The translations under genes and the position numbers were made by a program. A stretch of DNA of 64,000 nucleotides from Lytechinus pictus (lineage: Eukaryota; Echinodermata; Echinoidea; Temnopleuroida; Toxopneustidae), in assembly GCF_037042905.1 (NCBI RefSeq), contig NC_087257.1, positions 18,119,001-18,183,000 on the forward strand, in the 5' to 3' direction. How positions within the stretch are numbered: position 1 is the first letter of the stretch; each line of letters opens with the position of its first letter. The notes under the pieces are model-generated. The model saw nothing but the letters and a program-made list of their open reading frames with translations, did no database searches and was not told the origin of the DNA. Positions 1 through 11,500 of the stretch are shown here, in pieces.

Positions 1-86
1 ATCAAGGAAATTGACATGCCCGATTTTGAGATAGAGGTGGACAAAGATTTGGCAATAAAAATAAAGAAAATTCTGACGAATATAAT

Positions 87-118
87 AGGTGATCTGTCAT
101 CTTAATGACAGACCACCT
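87..118. repeat. Hairpin in satellite unit
   Basis: A 14-base arm AGGTGATCTGTCAT is followed after 4 bases by its near-perfect reverse complement ATGACAGACCACCT (13 of 14 match). It lies just before the A-run and recurs in every unit. The satellite array ends inside this hairpin's right flank at 4740. Confidence 0.8.
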
Positions 119-150
119 AAAAAGGACCAAAAAAAAAAAAAAAAAAAAAA

Positions 151-217
151 GGGGGTCCAGCGAGGTTTGAACCACCGAACCCTGGTATACCAGTCAGGTG
201 TGTTATCCAGTCGGCCA
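151..217 (-). repeat. tRNA-like Pol III box A/B segment, satellite unit 1
   Basis: On the - strand a box A match TGGCCGACTGG (207-217) and a box B match GGTTCAAACCT (163-173, one mismatch from GGTTCRANNCC) lie 33 bases apart, as in tRNA genes. The acceptor and T stems do not pair well, so this is a tRNA relic rather than a tRNA gene. Directly downstream on the same strand is a run of 22 T (129-150), which would be a strong Pol III terminator. Transcription is inferred, not shown. Confidence 0.65.
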
Positions 218-1304
218 CAGTGTGTTCGACAAGCACAGAGAGCAAAATAGGAAACATATTGTCAACTTGACATTGAATGTACATTCTTGCAATTCCAAAT
301 TGGCATGATGACAAAACTCTACAAATTCTAGTTTTGAGAATAGTACAAGCTTTAAAATGAAACAGTGGAGATATTGTCTAAAGGATACATTCTAAGCTAA
401 AACATATTGAAAATTTGGCGAGAACAGACCAAGATTTACGGAATTAAAATCAATTTAAATGACTGTGGTGACATCATGAAACAGAAAACACTTGTTCTTA
501 GTTCCGACGCCATTTTGATGACGTCACGATGTAATTAAGAGTCAAATGTGGCATGAAATCATATCTCCTATTCATACTCTATTCGAATATGAAAAGAAAA
601 ATTGGGATCAACGGACTCCCTGAAGAGCTACAGTGAATTTTATATAGGCATATTTTAGCCCATTTACGCGCGCGTAATGCAAATTTGAATGGACGCGCAT
701 TCCCGTATTATTGGTCGTAAGAGGCTGAATGAGGTATCAAATTAATCAGAAGATAATGAACAATGGAAAGACATGAAAGAAATGATGACTCGAAGATGCA
801 TAACGATGGTAGGTGCAAGAACGCGCACGCATACCTGTGCGCGCGCAAATTCTTGACATGCTCAAAATGACCAGAAACGTACCCAAACTTGACCACGGTC
901 GATTTGGGGTAATTTAAAATTTTGACGCGCGCGTACGTGCGCGTCGTGACCTTTGCATGACCTCTGATGATATGTCCTGATGACCTGTCACCTGAACTTG
1001 ATATGATGCAAATATGGATGATTTTTGATGATTAGTTGCGATGATATGATCAATCATTTAATTTTACAAAATGGCGCCTAGATGACGTCATCATGATTTG
1101 ATAACCTTGAAAAGTTTCCATTCCCATGTCCATAATGATGCCCATACATGACATGAAAATCAAGGAAATTGACATGCCCGATTTTGAGATAGAGGTGGAC
1201 AAAGATTTGGCAATAAAAATAAAGAAAATTCTGACGAATATAATAGGTGATCTGTCATCTTAATGACAGACCACCTAAAAAGGACCAAAAAAAAAAAAAA
1301 AAAA

Positions 1305-1371
1305 GGGGGTCCAGCGAGGTTTGAACCACCGAACCCTGGTATACCAGTCAGGTGTGTTATCCAGTCGGCCA
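1305..1371 (-). repeat. tRNA-like segment, satellite unit 2
   Basis: Same segment as in unit 1, with both boxes intact. The T-run that follows it on the - strand is 18 long (1287-1304). Confidence 0.65.
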
Positions 1372-2455
1372 CAGTGTGTTCGACAAGCACAGAGAGCAAA
1401 ATAGGAAACATATTGTCAACTTGACATTGAATGTACATTCTTGCAATTCCAAATTGGCATGATGACAAAACTCTACAAATTCTAGTTTTGAGAATAGTAC
1501 AAGCTTTAAAATGAAACAGTGGAGATATTGTCTAAAGGATACATTCTAAGCTAAAACATATTGAAAATTTGGCGAGAACAGACCAAGATTTACGGAATTA
1601 AAATCAATTTAAATGACTGTGGTGACATCATGAAACAGAAAACACTTGTTCTTAGTTCCGACGCCATTTTGATGACGTCACGATGTAATTAAGAGTCAAA
1701 TGTGGCATGAAATCATATCTCCTATTCATACTCTATTCGAATATGAAAAGAAAAATTGGGATCAACGGACTCCCTGAAGAGCTACAGTGAATTTTATATA
1801 GGCATATTTTAGCCCATTTACGCGCGCGTAATGCAAATTTGAATGGACGCGCATTCCCGTATTATTGGTCGTAAGAGGCTGAATGAGGTATCAAATTAAT
1901 CAGAAGATAATGAACAATGGAAAGACATGAAAGAAATGATGACTCGAAGATGCATAACGATGGTAGGTGCAAGAACGCGCACGCATACCTGTGCGCGCGC
2001 AAATTCTTGACATGCTCAAAATGACCAGAAACGTACCCAAACTTGACCACGGTCGATTTGGGGAAATTTAAAATTTTGACGCGCGCGTACGTGCGCGTCG
2101 TGACCTTTGCATGACCTCTGATGATATGTCCTGATGACCTGTCACCTGAACTTGATATGATGCAAATATGGATGATTTTTGATGATTAGTTGCGATGATA
2201 TGATCAATCATTTAATTTTACAAAATGGCGCCTAGATGACGTCATCATGATTTGATAACCTTGAAAAGTTTCCATTCCCATGTCCATAATGATGCCCATA
2301 CATGACATGAAAATCAAGGAAATTGACATGCCCGATTTTGAGATAGAGGTGGACAAAGATTTGGCAATAAAAATAAAGAAAATTCTGACGAATATAATAG
2401 GTGATCTGTCATCTTAATGACAGACCACCTAAAAAGGACCAAAAAAAAAAAAAAA

Positions 2456-2522
2456 GGGGGTCCAGCGAGGTTTGAACCACCGAACCCTGGTATACCAGTC
2501 AGGTGTGTTATCCAGTCGGCCA
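2456..2522 (-). repeat. tRNA-like segment, satellite unit 3
   Basis: Same segment with both boxes intact. The T-run is the shortest of the four, 15 (2441-2455). Confidence 0.65.
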
Positions 2523-3613
2523 CAGTGTGTTCGACAAGCACAGAGAGCAAAATAGGAAACATATTGTCAACTTGACATTGAATGTACATTCTTGCAATTC
2601 CAAATTGGCATGATGACAAAACTCTACAAATTCTAGTTTTGAGAATAGTACAAGCTTTAAAATGAAACAGTGGAGATATTGTCTAAAGGATACATTCTAA
2701 GCTAAAACATATTGAAAATTTGGCGAGAACAGACCAAGATTTACGGAATTAAAATCAATTTAAATGACTGTGGTGACATCATGAAACAGAAAACACTTGT
2801 TCTTAGTTCCGACGCCATTTTGATGACGTCACGATGTAATTAAGAGTCAAATGTGGCATGAAATCATATCTCCTATTCATACTCTATTCGAATATGAAAA
2901 GAAAAATTGGGATCAACGGACTCCCTGAAGAGCTACAGTGAATTTTATATAGGCATATTTTAGCCCATTTACGCGCGCGTAATGCAAATTTGAATGGACG
3001 CGCATTCCCGTATTATTGGTCGTAAGAGGCTGAATGAGGTATCAAATTAATCAGAAGATAATGAACAATGGAAAGACATGAAAGAAATGATGACTCGAAG
3101 ATGCATAACGATGGTAGGTGCAAGAACGCGCACGCATACCTGTGCGCGCGCAAATTCTTGACATGCTCAAAATGACCAGAAACGTACCCAAACTTGACCA
3201 CGGTCGATTTGGGGAAATTTAAAATTTTGACGCGCGCGTACGTGCGCGTCGTGACCTTTGCATGACCTCTGATGATATGTCCTGATGACCTGTCACCTGA
3301 ACTTGATATGATGCAAATATGGATGATTTTTGATGATTAGTTGCGATGATATGATCAATCATTTAATTTTACAAAATGGCGCCTAGATGACGTCATCATG
3401 ATTTGATAACCTTGAAAAGTTTCCATTCCCATGTCCATAATGATGCCCATACATGACATGAAAATCAAGGAAATTGACATGCCCGATTTTGAGATAGAGG
3501 TGGACAAAGATTTGGCAATAAAAATAAAGAAAATTCTGACGAATATAATAGGTGATCTGTCATCTTAATGACAGACCACCTAAAAAGGACCAAAAAAAAA
3601 AAAAAAAAAAAAA

Positions 3614-3680
3614 GGGGGTCCAGCGAGGTTTGAACCACCGAACCCTGGTATACCAGTCAGGTGTGTTATCCAGTCGGCCA
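3614..3680 (-). repeat. tRNA-like segment, satellite unit 4
   Basis: Same segment with both boxes intact. The T-run is 22 (3592-3613). The fifth, truncated unit stops before reaching this segment. Confidence 0.65.
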
Positions 3681-4740
3681 CAGTGTGTTCGACAAGCACA
3701 GAGAGCAAAATAGGAAACATATTGTCAACTTGACATTGAATGTACATTCTTGCAATTCCAAATTGGCATGATGACAAAACTCTACAAATTCTAGTTTTGA
3801 GAATAGTACAAGCTTTAAAATGAAACAGTGGAGATATTGTCTAAAGGATACATTCTAAGCTAAAACATATTGAAAATTTGGCGAGAACAGACCAAGATTT
3901 ACGGAATTAAAATCAATTTAAATGACTGTGGTGACATCATGAAACAGAAAACACTTGTTCTTAGTTCCGACGCCATTTTGATGACGTCACGATGTAATTA
4001 AGAGTCAAATGTGGCATGAAATCATATCTCCTATTCATACTCTATTCGAATATGAAAAGAAAAATTGGGATCAACGGACTCCCTGAAGAGCTACAGTGAA
4101 TTTTATATAGGCATATTTTAGCCCATTTACGCGCGCGTAATGCAAATTTGAATGGACGCGCATTCCCGTATTATTGGTCGTAAGAGGCTGAATGAGGTAT
4201 CAAATTAATCAGAAGATAATGAACAATGGAAAGACATGAAAGAAATGATGACTCGAAGATGCATAACGATGGTAGGTGCAAGAACGCGCACGCATACCTG
4301 TGCGCGCGCAAATTCTTGACATGCTCAAAATGACCAGAAACGTACCCAAACTTGACCACGGTCGATTTGGGGAAATTTAAAATTTTGACGCGCGCGTACG
4401 TGCGCGTCGTGACCTTTGCATGACCTCTGATGATATGTCCTGATGACCTGTCACCTGAACTTGATATGATGCAAATATGGATGATTTTTGATGATTAGTT
4501 GCGATGATATGATCAATCATTTAATTTTACAAAATGGCGCCTAGATGACGTCATCATGATTTGATAACCTTGAAAAGTTTCCATTCCCATGTCCATAATG
4601 ATGCCCATACATGACATGAAAATCAAGGAAATTGACATGCCCGATTTTGAGATAGAGGTGGACAAAGATTTGGCAATAAAAATAAAGAAAATTCTGACGA
4701 ATATAATAGGTGATCTGTCATCTTAATGACAGACCACCTA

Positions 4741-7700
4741 ATGAACTTGAATGAACTTTATTGATCCTCCTTGAAAAAGTAACATATAACAAGATACATG
4801 TACAATTATATGCTAACGCATATGTCGAAAACGTTTAAAAGCAACAAATATCGATAATTAAAGGAAAGTAATATAAATACAAGGAAGACGAGGAGACATT
4901 TGGAAGCCAGGCTTGTTATACGGTCCCTCAGTATTGAAACAATACGTTATTTGTTTGTTTAAAGCAAAACTTGATTTTTGCTAAACTGGTTGATAATACT
5001 AAAAAAAAAAATGGGTTGTACTAAGGTTATACAAGGATACATATGTGGTTAAAAACTATTTACAGAAGAATAATGGATATGTTGGAAAAAAGAAAAGTAG
5101 GTATAAAAAAAATAGATGGATAGATAGATAGACAAATAGATAGATAGAATAACGGAGGGAGCACAAAGTTACAAGATAGAAAATGGCAAGAGATACGAGG
5201 TTTGTAACAAAAACTATAATTGAAATGACTACTAGTACTTAATGACAGGAGTACATGTACATGTACCAGTTGGTCGAGACATTTTACAGAATTTATATTG
5301 CTAATCACATAGATCTGCATGTATTTAAATAAAAATAATTATACATCATAAATGTACTTATTCAAAAATGAAAGTTTCAACTTCCTTTTCAAAACAGAAA
5401 TACTAACAGACCCGGTAATGTTGGAGTTCAAAACAATCCATAACTTTGTCCCTGTACAGATCAGTGTTTTCTGAGCAAATATTGTCCTTGCATGAGGAGT
5501 ACGCAGTGCAGTCGCATTTCTTGTTGGGTAATTATGAAATTGGTTGTTCCTATGAAATAAATATGCTAACGTCAATGGTAAATCGCCTCTATGAAAACTA
5601 TACATGAGCGACCCCAATTGCAGAAAATAAACATCTTCCAACTTCAAAACATGATGTTCATAAAACAAAGGAGAAGTGTGAGCTAGAAAGTCAGCTGTGT
5701 CTTAAGAGAGTTACCCCATGCAAGGATCCCATAATTTATATAAGGAAGAATCAAAGTTGAATATAGAATTTTCAGAATATGTGTTGGGAGATACAATTTA
5801 AGCCTGTTTAGAACACCTACATTCTTTGACAACAGCTTACATAATATGTTGATATGAGTTTTCCAATTTAGATTCTCATCAATATGAAGACCCAGAAATT
5901 TAGTTGTAACCACTCTGCCAATTAATACACCATCGAAAGAGATATCACCAGGCAGAGTTTTGATTGTGTTGCTAAATAACATGTAATTAGTCTTCTTGAG
6001 ATTGAGGGACAATTTGTTTGCATGAATCCAGGTTGTTATTTTTTGCAACTCAATATTGACGGTATTCAGGAGATATTGAGGATCTTTATGGGAAAAAAAT
6101 ATATTGGAATCATCTGCAAAAAGTAAAAAAGATAACAGTTTAGATGAATACTGGAAGTCATTAATGTACAATATAAACAAGAGGGGTCCTAAAAGTGATC
6201 CCTGTGGGACACCACATGTTACACTATGTAATTCCGAATCCATACCATTTAAAGAAACAAACTGTTTCCTCTCTGCCAAATAACTTCTGAACCAGTGAAG
6301 GGCTGTGCCTCTCATTCCATAATATTCCAGTTTACTCAACAGAATATTATGATCTACAGTATCAAATGCCTTAGAGTAGTCCAGAAAAATTATAATCGTG
6401 TGGGTGTGGTTATCAAGGGCATTTGCAATTTTATTAACAAAATGCAAAACAGCATGGCTTGTGGTATTTTTTTTCTCTGAACCCGAATTGGAATTGAGAG
6501 AACACATTACTCTCATTCAAAAACTTTACAGTTCGTACGTATACTACCTTTTCTAAAAGCTTAGAAAAGGTTGTTAATAGAGAAATTGGACGATAATTTG
6601 TTAATAATTTTGCATTCCCTTTTTTAAATACAGGCACTACTTTCATCAGGCAATTTTCATCCTCAAATGCACAGCCCCATTTAACAAAGACAGGTTAAAG
6701 ATGTGAGCAAGAGGTTTCAATATGCCATCAACAACATCCTTAATTAAACCATTTTCAATACTATCACACCCTGGGCTTTTCCCTTTCTTTAAGGCACCTA
6801 TTAAATCAAGAAGTTCCTTCTCTTTTATGGGCGAGAGGAAAATACTTTGCTCGTTTGGTGACTTAAGATAATGACGAAATTGTTGTTGAAAGTCTGGTAT
6901 TTCCCTTGACAAATTAGGGCAAATATTACAAAGTATTAAATTTCTCCACAATAATCTTTCGATCATTGATCAAGTTGCCATCAACCTCCATCTCATTTAT
7001 ATTGGATAATTTTTGCTTTCCTTTGAATAAGCTATTAATGACCTTCCATGTTGCCTTAATGTCATTACACGCAACCTTCAATCGATTAGCATAATATTCT
7101 CGTTTAGCAGTGCGCAAAAGTGAAGTGAGGATATTTCTATAACTGGAATATTTTCTTCGTGAATTTTCACATTTACTAACTTTATATTTGTGAAAAAGTC
7201 TATTTTTCTTATTAATTGATCTCAGTAAAAAATGCGTAATCCATGGCATTTTGGGCAATTTCTTATGACTAGGACGGTCCACAGATCGAAATGGGACATT
7301 ATCATTATACAATAGCATGAATGTATCAAAAAAAGTATTAAATGAACTATTTTCATCATGATCTGGGAGGACATCATCCCATGTAGTTGCCATTAAAGCA
7401 TTCTTAAACTTGGCAATGTTTTCAGGGCTATTTACCCGAGACCGTTTATTTGTAGTATCAATAAATGGACGCCTGAGCAAAGCCATTCTGCAATATACAG
7501 GAAAATGATCTGAAAGATCGGAAATGACTATACCAGGTTCTGGTAAAGAATGAACATTGCAGAAAATATTATCGATAAAGGAAGCAGACGTGTTTGTTAT
7601 TCTTGTTGGTTTAGTAATCAGTGGAACAAAAGAAGATGAAATAAACATATTAACAATTTCATTAGCCTTATCATCTGAATCGCAGTTAAGCAAATTAATA

Positions 7701-7860
7701 TTAAAATCACCCATTAAAAACACACATTTATTGTTCAGTAAATTGTTAGTAATTATTGTCTGCATCTGTTCGGAAAATGACATAAACAAACATAAAACAA
7801 GAGATAATATGCACATGGATTATAACGAGTCTATTCAATTCATAACAAAATTCATAGTAA
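4741..7860 (-). pseudogene. Decayed non-LTR retrotransposon (LINE) with reverse transcriptase
   Basis: Read on the - strand, about 7816-6926 gives the end of an apurinic-type endonuclease (ISDLSDHFPVYC-like) and the linker. About 6966-6434 and 6516-5683 give the reverse transcriptase, with LDYSKAFDTVDH, GVPQGSLLGPLLFILYINDF and the catalytic FADD. About 5668-5339 gives the C-terminal part (YPTRNA motif). The frame changes several times, so the element is dead. The endonuclease N-terminus is missing (5' truncation). The 3' end reads AATAAAGTTCATTCAAGTTC-like at 4741-4765, a tail of the kind seen in CR1/L2/Daphne-type LINEs. 5060-5330 is 3' UTR-like with a GATA repeat. The clade is inferred. 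Confidence 0.88.
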
Positions 7861-7994
7861 TGTAATGAGAGGGGGGAGAGGATATTCTAACGCGTGGTTT
7901 TACTGAAGTTGCTCTGATTTCTTAAATGAATTCATAATTGTACTAACATATTAGTATTACAAGTATATGAAAAACAAAAAAGAAAGAAAAGTGC

Positions 7995-7996
<2 letters not shown>

Positions 7997-8033
<37 letters not shown>

Positions 8034-8039
8034 GGGGGG
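7997..8039. repeat. (GT)n followed by a G-run
   Basis: About 17 GT dinucleotides and then nine or more G, about 280 bp upstream of the peptidase start codon. No TATA box or other promoter element could be picked out with confidence between 7861 and 8315. Confidence 0.9.
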
Positions 8040-8315
8040 TCATAATCGAATGAATGTTGCCAAGTGGCCAAAAACAAACGCTAAGTATAAGTAAGCCATA
8101 AATTTAGTATTTGCCATTGGCAGGGGTCGAAAAAATAGTGCGTAATAAAATAAGTTGTAAATTCTGCAAGTATTTTATTCATACGCTGAAAATAAACATC
8201 ATAATGCCATTTAAGGTCTTTAAAACTGCCGTGCGGACAATCGCTTGGCTGATTTCGTGTTGATTTGAGGCACATGACGGTACAGATCACCAACTACGCA
8301 AAACAGCCAACCACC

Positions 8316-8537
8316 ATGGGTGTGCCAAGTAGTAATGTGATTCTTCTCCTGATCGTCTTCGCTATCGTTGTGCCTTCAAGCCAGTCGGTCGATATCAGTG
8401 ATGTCGATGGAAGTCTCGACGAAGTTATGGAGTTTTTGGAGGAGTATAACTCGACCGCAGAGATGGTATATTTTGAATCGTCGTCTGCAAGCTGGGCCTA
8501 TTATACAAACCTGACAGATTACAATCAAGAAAAATCG
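8316..8537 (+). CDS. M2 peptidase exon 1
   Basis: Codes for residues 1-74: signal peptide, then the start of the mature N-terminal helix with the family motif around [17 protein letters not shown]. Donor is TCG|GTATGG, phase 0. An upstream in-frame ATG at 8265 exists, but the one at 8316 has the better context and directly precedes the signal peptide. Confidence 0.88.
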
Positions 8538-11500
8538 GTATGGATTTGATGAAATAAGATAATACACTTCCACTAATTTGATAATTAAAATGGTATTCCT
8601 AAACCGATGTGGTGATGGTGATGATTATGATGGTTGTGGTGGTAATGATGACGATGATGGTAATGATGGAGATAATGAAGATGATCGTAGTGGTGGTGAT
8701 GGAGCTAATGATGAATTATGGTGCAGGTGGTTGTGATGATAGGTACAATGGTGTTGACGGTGCACTGCAAAAACTCCGGTGTTGATTTAACACCAGCCCG
8801 GAATCTATATATGTCCACACCAGAGAAGTATTGAAACAACACTAGTTTGGAATCAAACCGATGCTGTTTTAATATTAATTGGTGTTGTATAAACACCTTT
8901 CTGGTGTTAGACAAAAACCAAACTGGGGTTTTTTAACACTTCTCTGGTGTGGACATATATAGATTCCGGGCTGGTGTTGAGGCAACACCGGAGTTTTTGT
9001 AGTGTGACGACGATGATGGTGATGATAATAATGATTATGATGAAGGTGGTGGTGGTGACGATGCATGGTGATGATAGCGGTACGTGGTGACGATGATGAT
9101 GGGTAGTAACTTTTGCCGAGAATTATCATGGCTACCTGATTTTACCGACAAGCAATTGTACATAAATTATACACCTTATGCATATGACGTCATTTTCTCA
9201 TAGCGCCCTCCCTCAGAGGATATAGGAATATGCATAAACAGAGTTATCAGAGAAGCGCCAGCTGCAGATCACCAACGCATGCAAGGCAATAGCTTCAGCC
9301 TCTAAGACGGTGACGCGATCATGTCAATGCAAAGGTATATTGCTCGACCGTTTGGTCATTAGACATTTAATCTTTTCAATTCAGATCAACTCGATCATGA
9401 TGAAGATGCTGCATAATTATATTCATAGAGAAGATGATGCCGTCGTTTTTTATTTTCGGTGATATTAAATGCTTGTGACGACAGTTTGCGTTCGTAAAGC
9501 GGGTTAGAACACGATTGGCCGCACCATTTCGAGAAAATCGGGGTGGGGGTGGCTTTTCTTGAAAGGGTGGGTAAAAAAAAGGGACAGGGTAAAAATGTGC
9601 ATAATTAAGAGAAAGCCACCCCTCCCCGGTTGTCTCGAAAGGGTTGTCCATTCCACCCCGGTTCCGTCTCAAGCCTAAGCAAGGTAGGCCTGAACTGCAA
9701 AAAATAGTGTCAAAACTACTCCACCAGTGTTCACAGAGGACAACATAATCTTATTTTACACCAGTTTTAATTCCACAGTGTTTCAACAGCATCACCTGTA
9801 TTGATGGTATCGCACACTCTGTTTTGTGCTTTTAAACACTAGTCGGTGTCGTGCTAAAACTCTTTGATGAATTTAACACCTGGAACCCGTTCCAGAAAGG
9901 CTAACTATTGTAAATTTGCCCTTTCGATGAAATCCTGAGATGTGATTGGCTGTTGAAACCTGTTGCCATGGTAGTTACCATAATTGTGAACTTACCTTGG
10001 TTGTAACGAGTTGAAACGGATAGGTGTGTTCTAAGAACTCGACTGCAGTAATTGTATTTGACATCGTGGTATGTGCCAAAAACATGGATGACATTCACAT
10101 CATACCAAACAAAATTGAAGAGGCCATTTTTTTTCCTATATTCAGTAATTAAGAAAGGATGCATTTTTTCTTTTGTACCGATATTACCCATTTCCAACTA
10201 TAAGTTCAATGTTATGTTTATTGATCTGTAATTTCGTATTTCTGAGTTGTATGTTTGGAAAAGGATGAATAGAAATTCAATAAAAAAGTAAATGAAATTA
10301 AAGCCAACAATGACTTTGTTTTCAATCTTATTGGGTATTTTTCAGGTTGAAGCCAGTCTAAAAGCTTCGGCTTTTAGCAAGAATTCTGCGATGAGGGCTC
10401 GCGAGTTCGATGATGTCAAGGATAGTTTTCCTGAAGACGTCCAACGTATACTTGGTTTTATAGCCGACATCGGCGTATCTGCACTCGACAACGACACCGT
10501 ACAGGAGGTAAACCCTTGACTTTTAATCTAAAATGGACTTAAAATTCTCCTCTTTTACATGATAGAAAAATACAAAGTCATTATGAAATGTATTTTCAAT
10601 GAAATGAACTATAGATAAACGTACACAAATTATACATACAATCCCACACGCACCTCCAAATATATATAAATATGTACATAAATAAATAAATGTGTGTGTA
10701 TACCTGTATATGTGTAGGTTGCGTGTGGGTTTGTGTGTACAGTTCGTGTACGTTTACACATATATTCAGTTTTGTCATATTTCTTATTATTTGGTATCAT
10801 TTTGTGGGGTTATATTTTGGAAATAAATAACCAAGAAGGCTAAGAGCCTAAAGCCTTACTATACTCAACGTGTGACCTGGAATGTGTTTTACCCATTCTT
10901 TACAATACATTAGATTTGATTTTCCAAAATGAAGATCGGTACAAACTCCTACATATCATCGTGATGAGTTTACGTACGCCATACGACCTTGAGTAGTAAA
11001 TAATGCACACAGTTTGATTGGAACCAAATCAAAGAATCATATTTGTATATTTCGATTTGAGTATATTTTAGAGTGTGTGTTTCAAGCGCCAATAGTCTCG
11101 CGTGTCTTTTTTGTTCTCTAAAATTTATTCGGTCGAGCCCGGCGAAACCCAAGGCCGATTCTGTTTAGAGTTAGATCTCTATATGGGCCTAATGATTAGA
11201 ATTGTCTGCCCTTTTTTATACTCCCGTGTCCAACATGTCTGATTCGTCATTGTAATTGAATTGTGCTCATAATTGTCTAGGGTAATTTAGCGTTGCTAAT
11301 TTCATATTGTATGTGTTCACTAGACGATTTGATGTCTCACCCAAGTACAAGGTTACTGGAATCCTTTTGTCACAACTTGAAAACTTGAAGATAACTGGTG
11401 TTTATCTTTAGTCTGGAATGGGAATCGTCTGAACCGTCGTACATGATAAATATTTAAAAAAAATAGTTTTCAGTTTAATTTTCCGAACAGCAGAAGAGCG

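Larger units (their letters stand above)
1..4740. repeat. Satellite array, unit 1136 bp plus variable A/T run
   Basis: Units begin at 1, 1159, 2313, 3464 and 4622, giving four full copies and a fifth cut at 4740. Spacings are 1158, 1154, 1151 and 1158. The A-runs in the four units are 22, 18, 15 and 22 long, so each unit is 1136 bp once the run is removed. The copies are otherwise nearly identical; the first differs by a single base near 912. Each unit holds CpG-rich patches (ACGCGCGCGT-type), two TGACGTCA palindromes, an octamer-like ATGCAAAT, a 32-bp hairpin and a tRNA-like segment. The array very probably continues left of the window. The short reading frames repeated in every unit encode nothing recognisable. 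Confidence 0.97.
8538..10345 (+). other. M2 peptidase intron 1
   Basis: Holds GAT/GGT microsatellites (about 8603-8755 and 9004-9110), a foldback element (8763-9004), a small inverted repeat around GGTGGCTTTTCTT at 9545 and AAGAGAAAGCCACC at 9608, and a MITE-like fragment near 9694. 9885-10010 resembles other foldback-element debris. No further coding sequence was seen. Confidence 0.8.

Noticed and set aside
117-1468. Short - strand reading frames repeated in every satellite unit (65-102 aa and 62 aa)
   Set aside because: They are conserved only because the units are nearly identical. The longer one runs through the tRNA-like segment and the T-run (poly-Phe) and its length follows the run length.
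1-4740. CRISPR or prokaryotic repeat array
   Set aside because: The unit length of more than 1.1 kb and the eukaryotic context exclude it.
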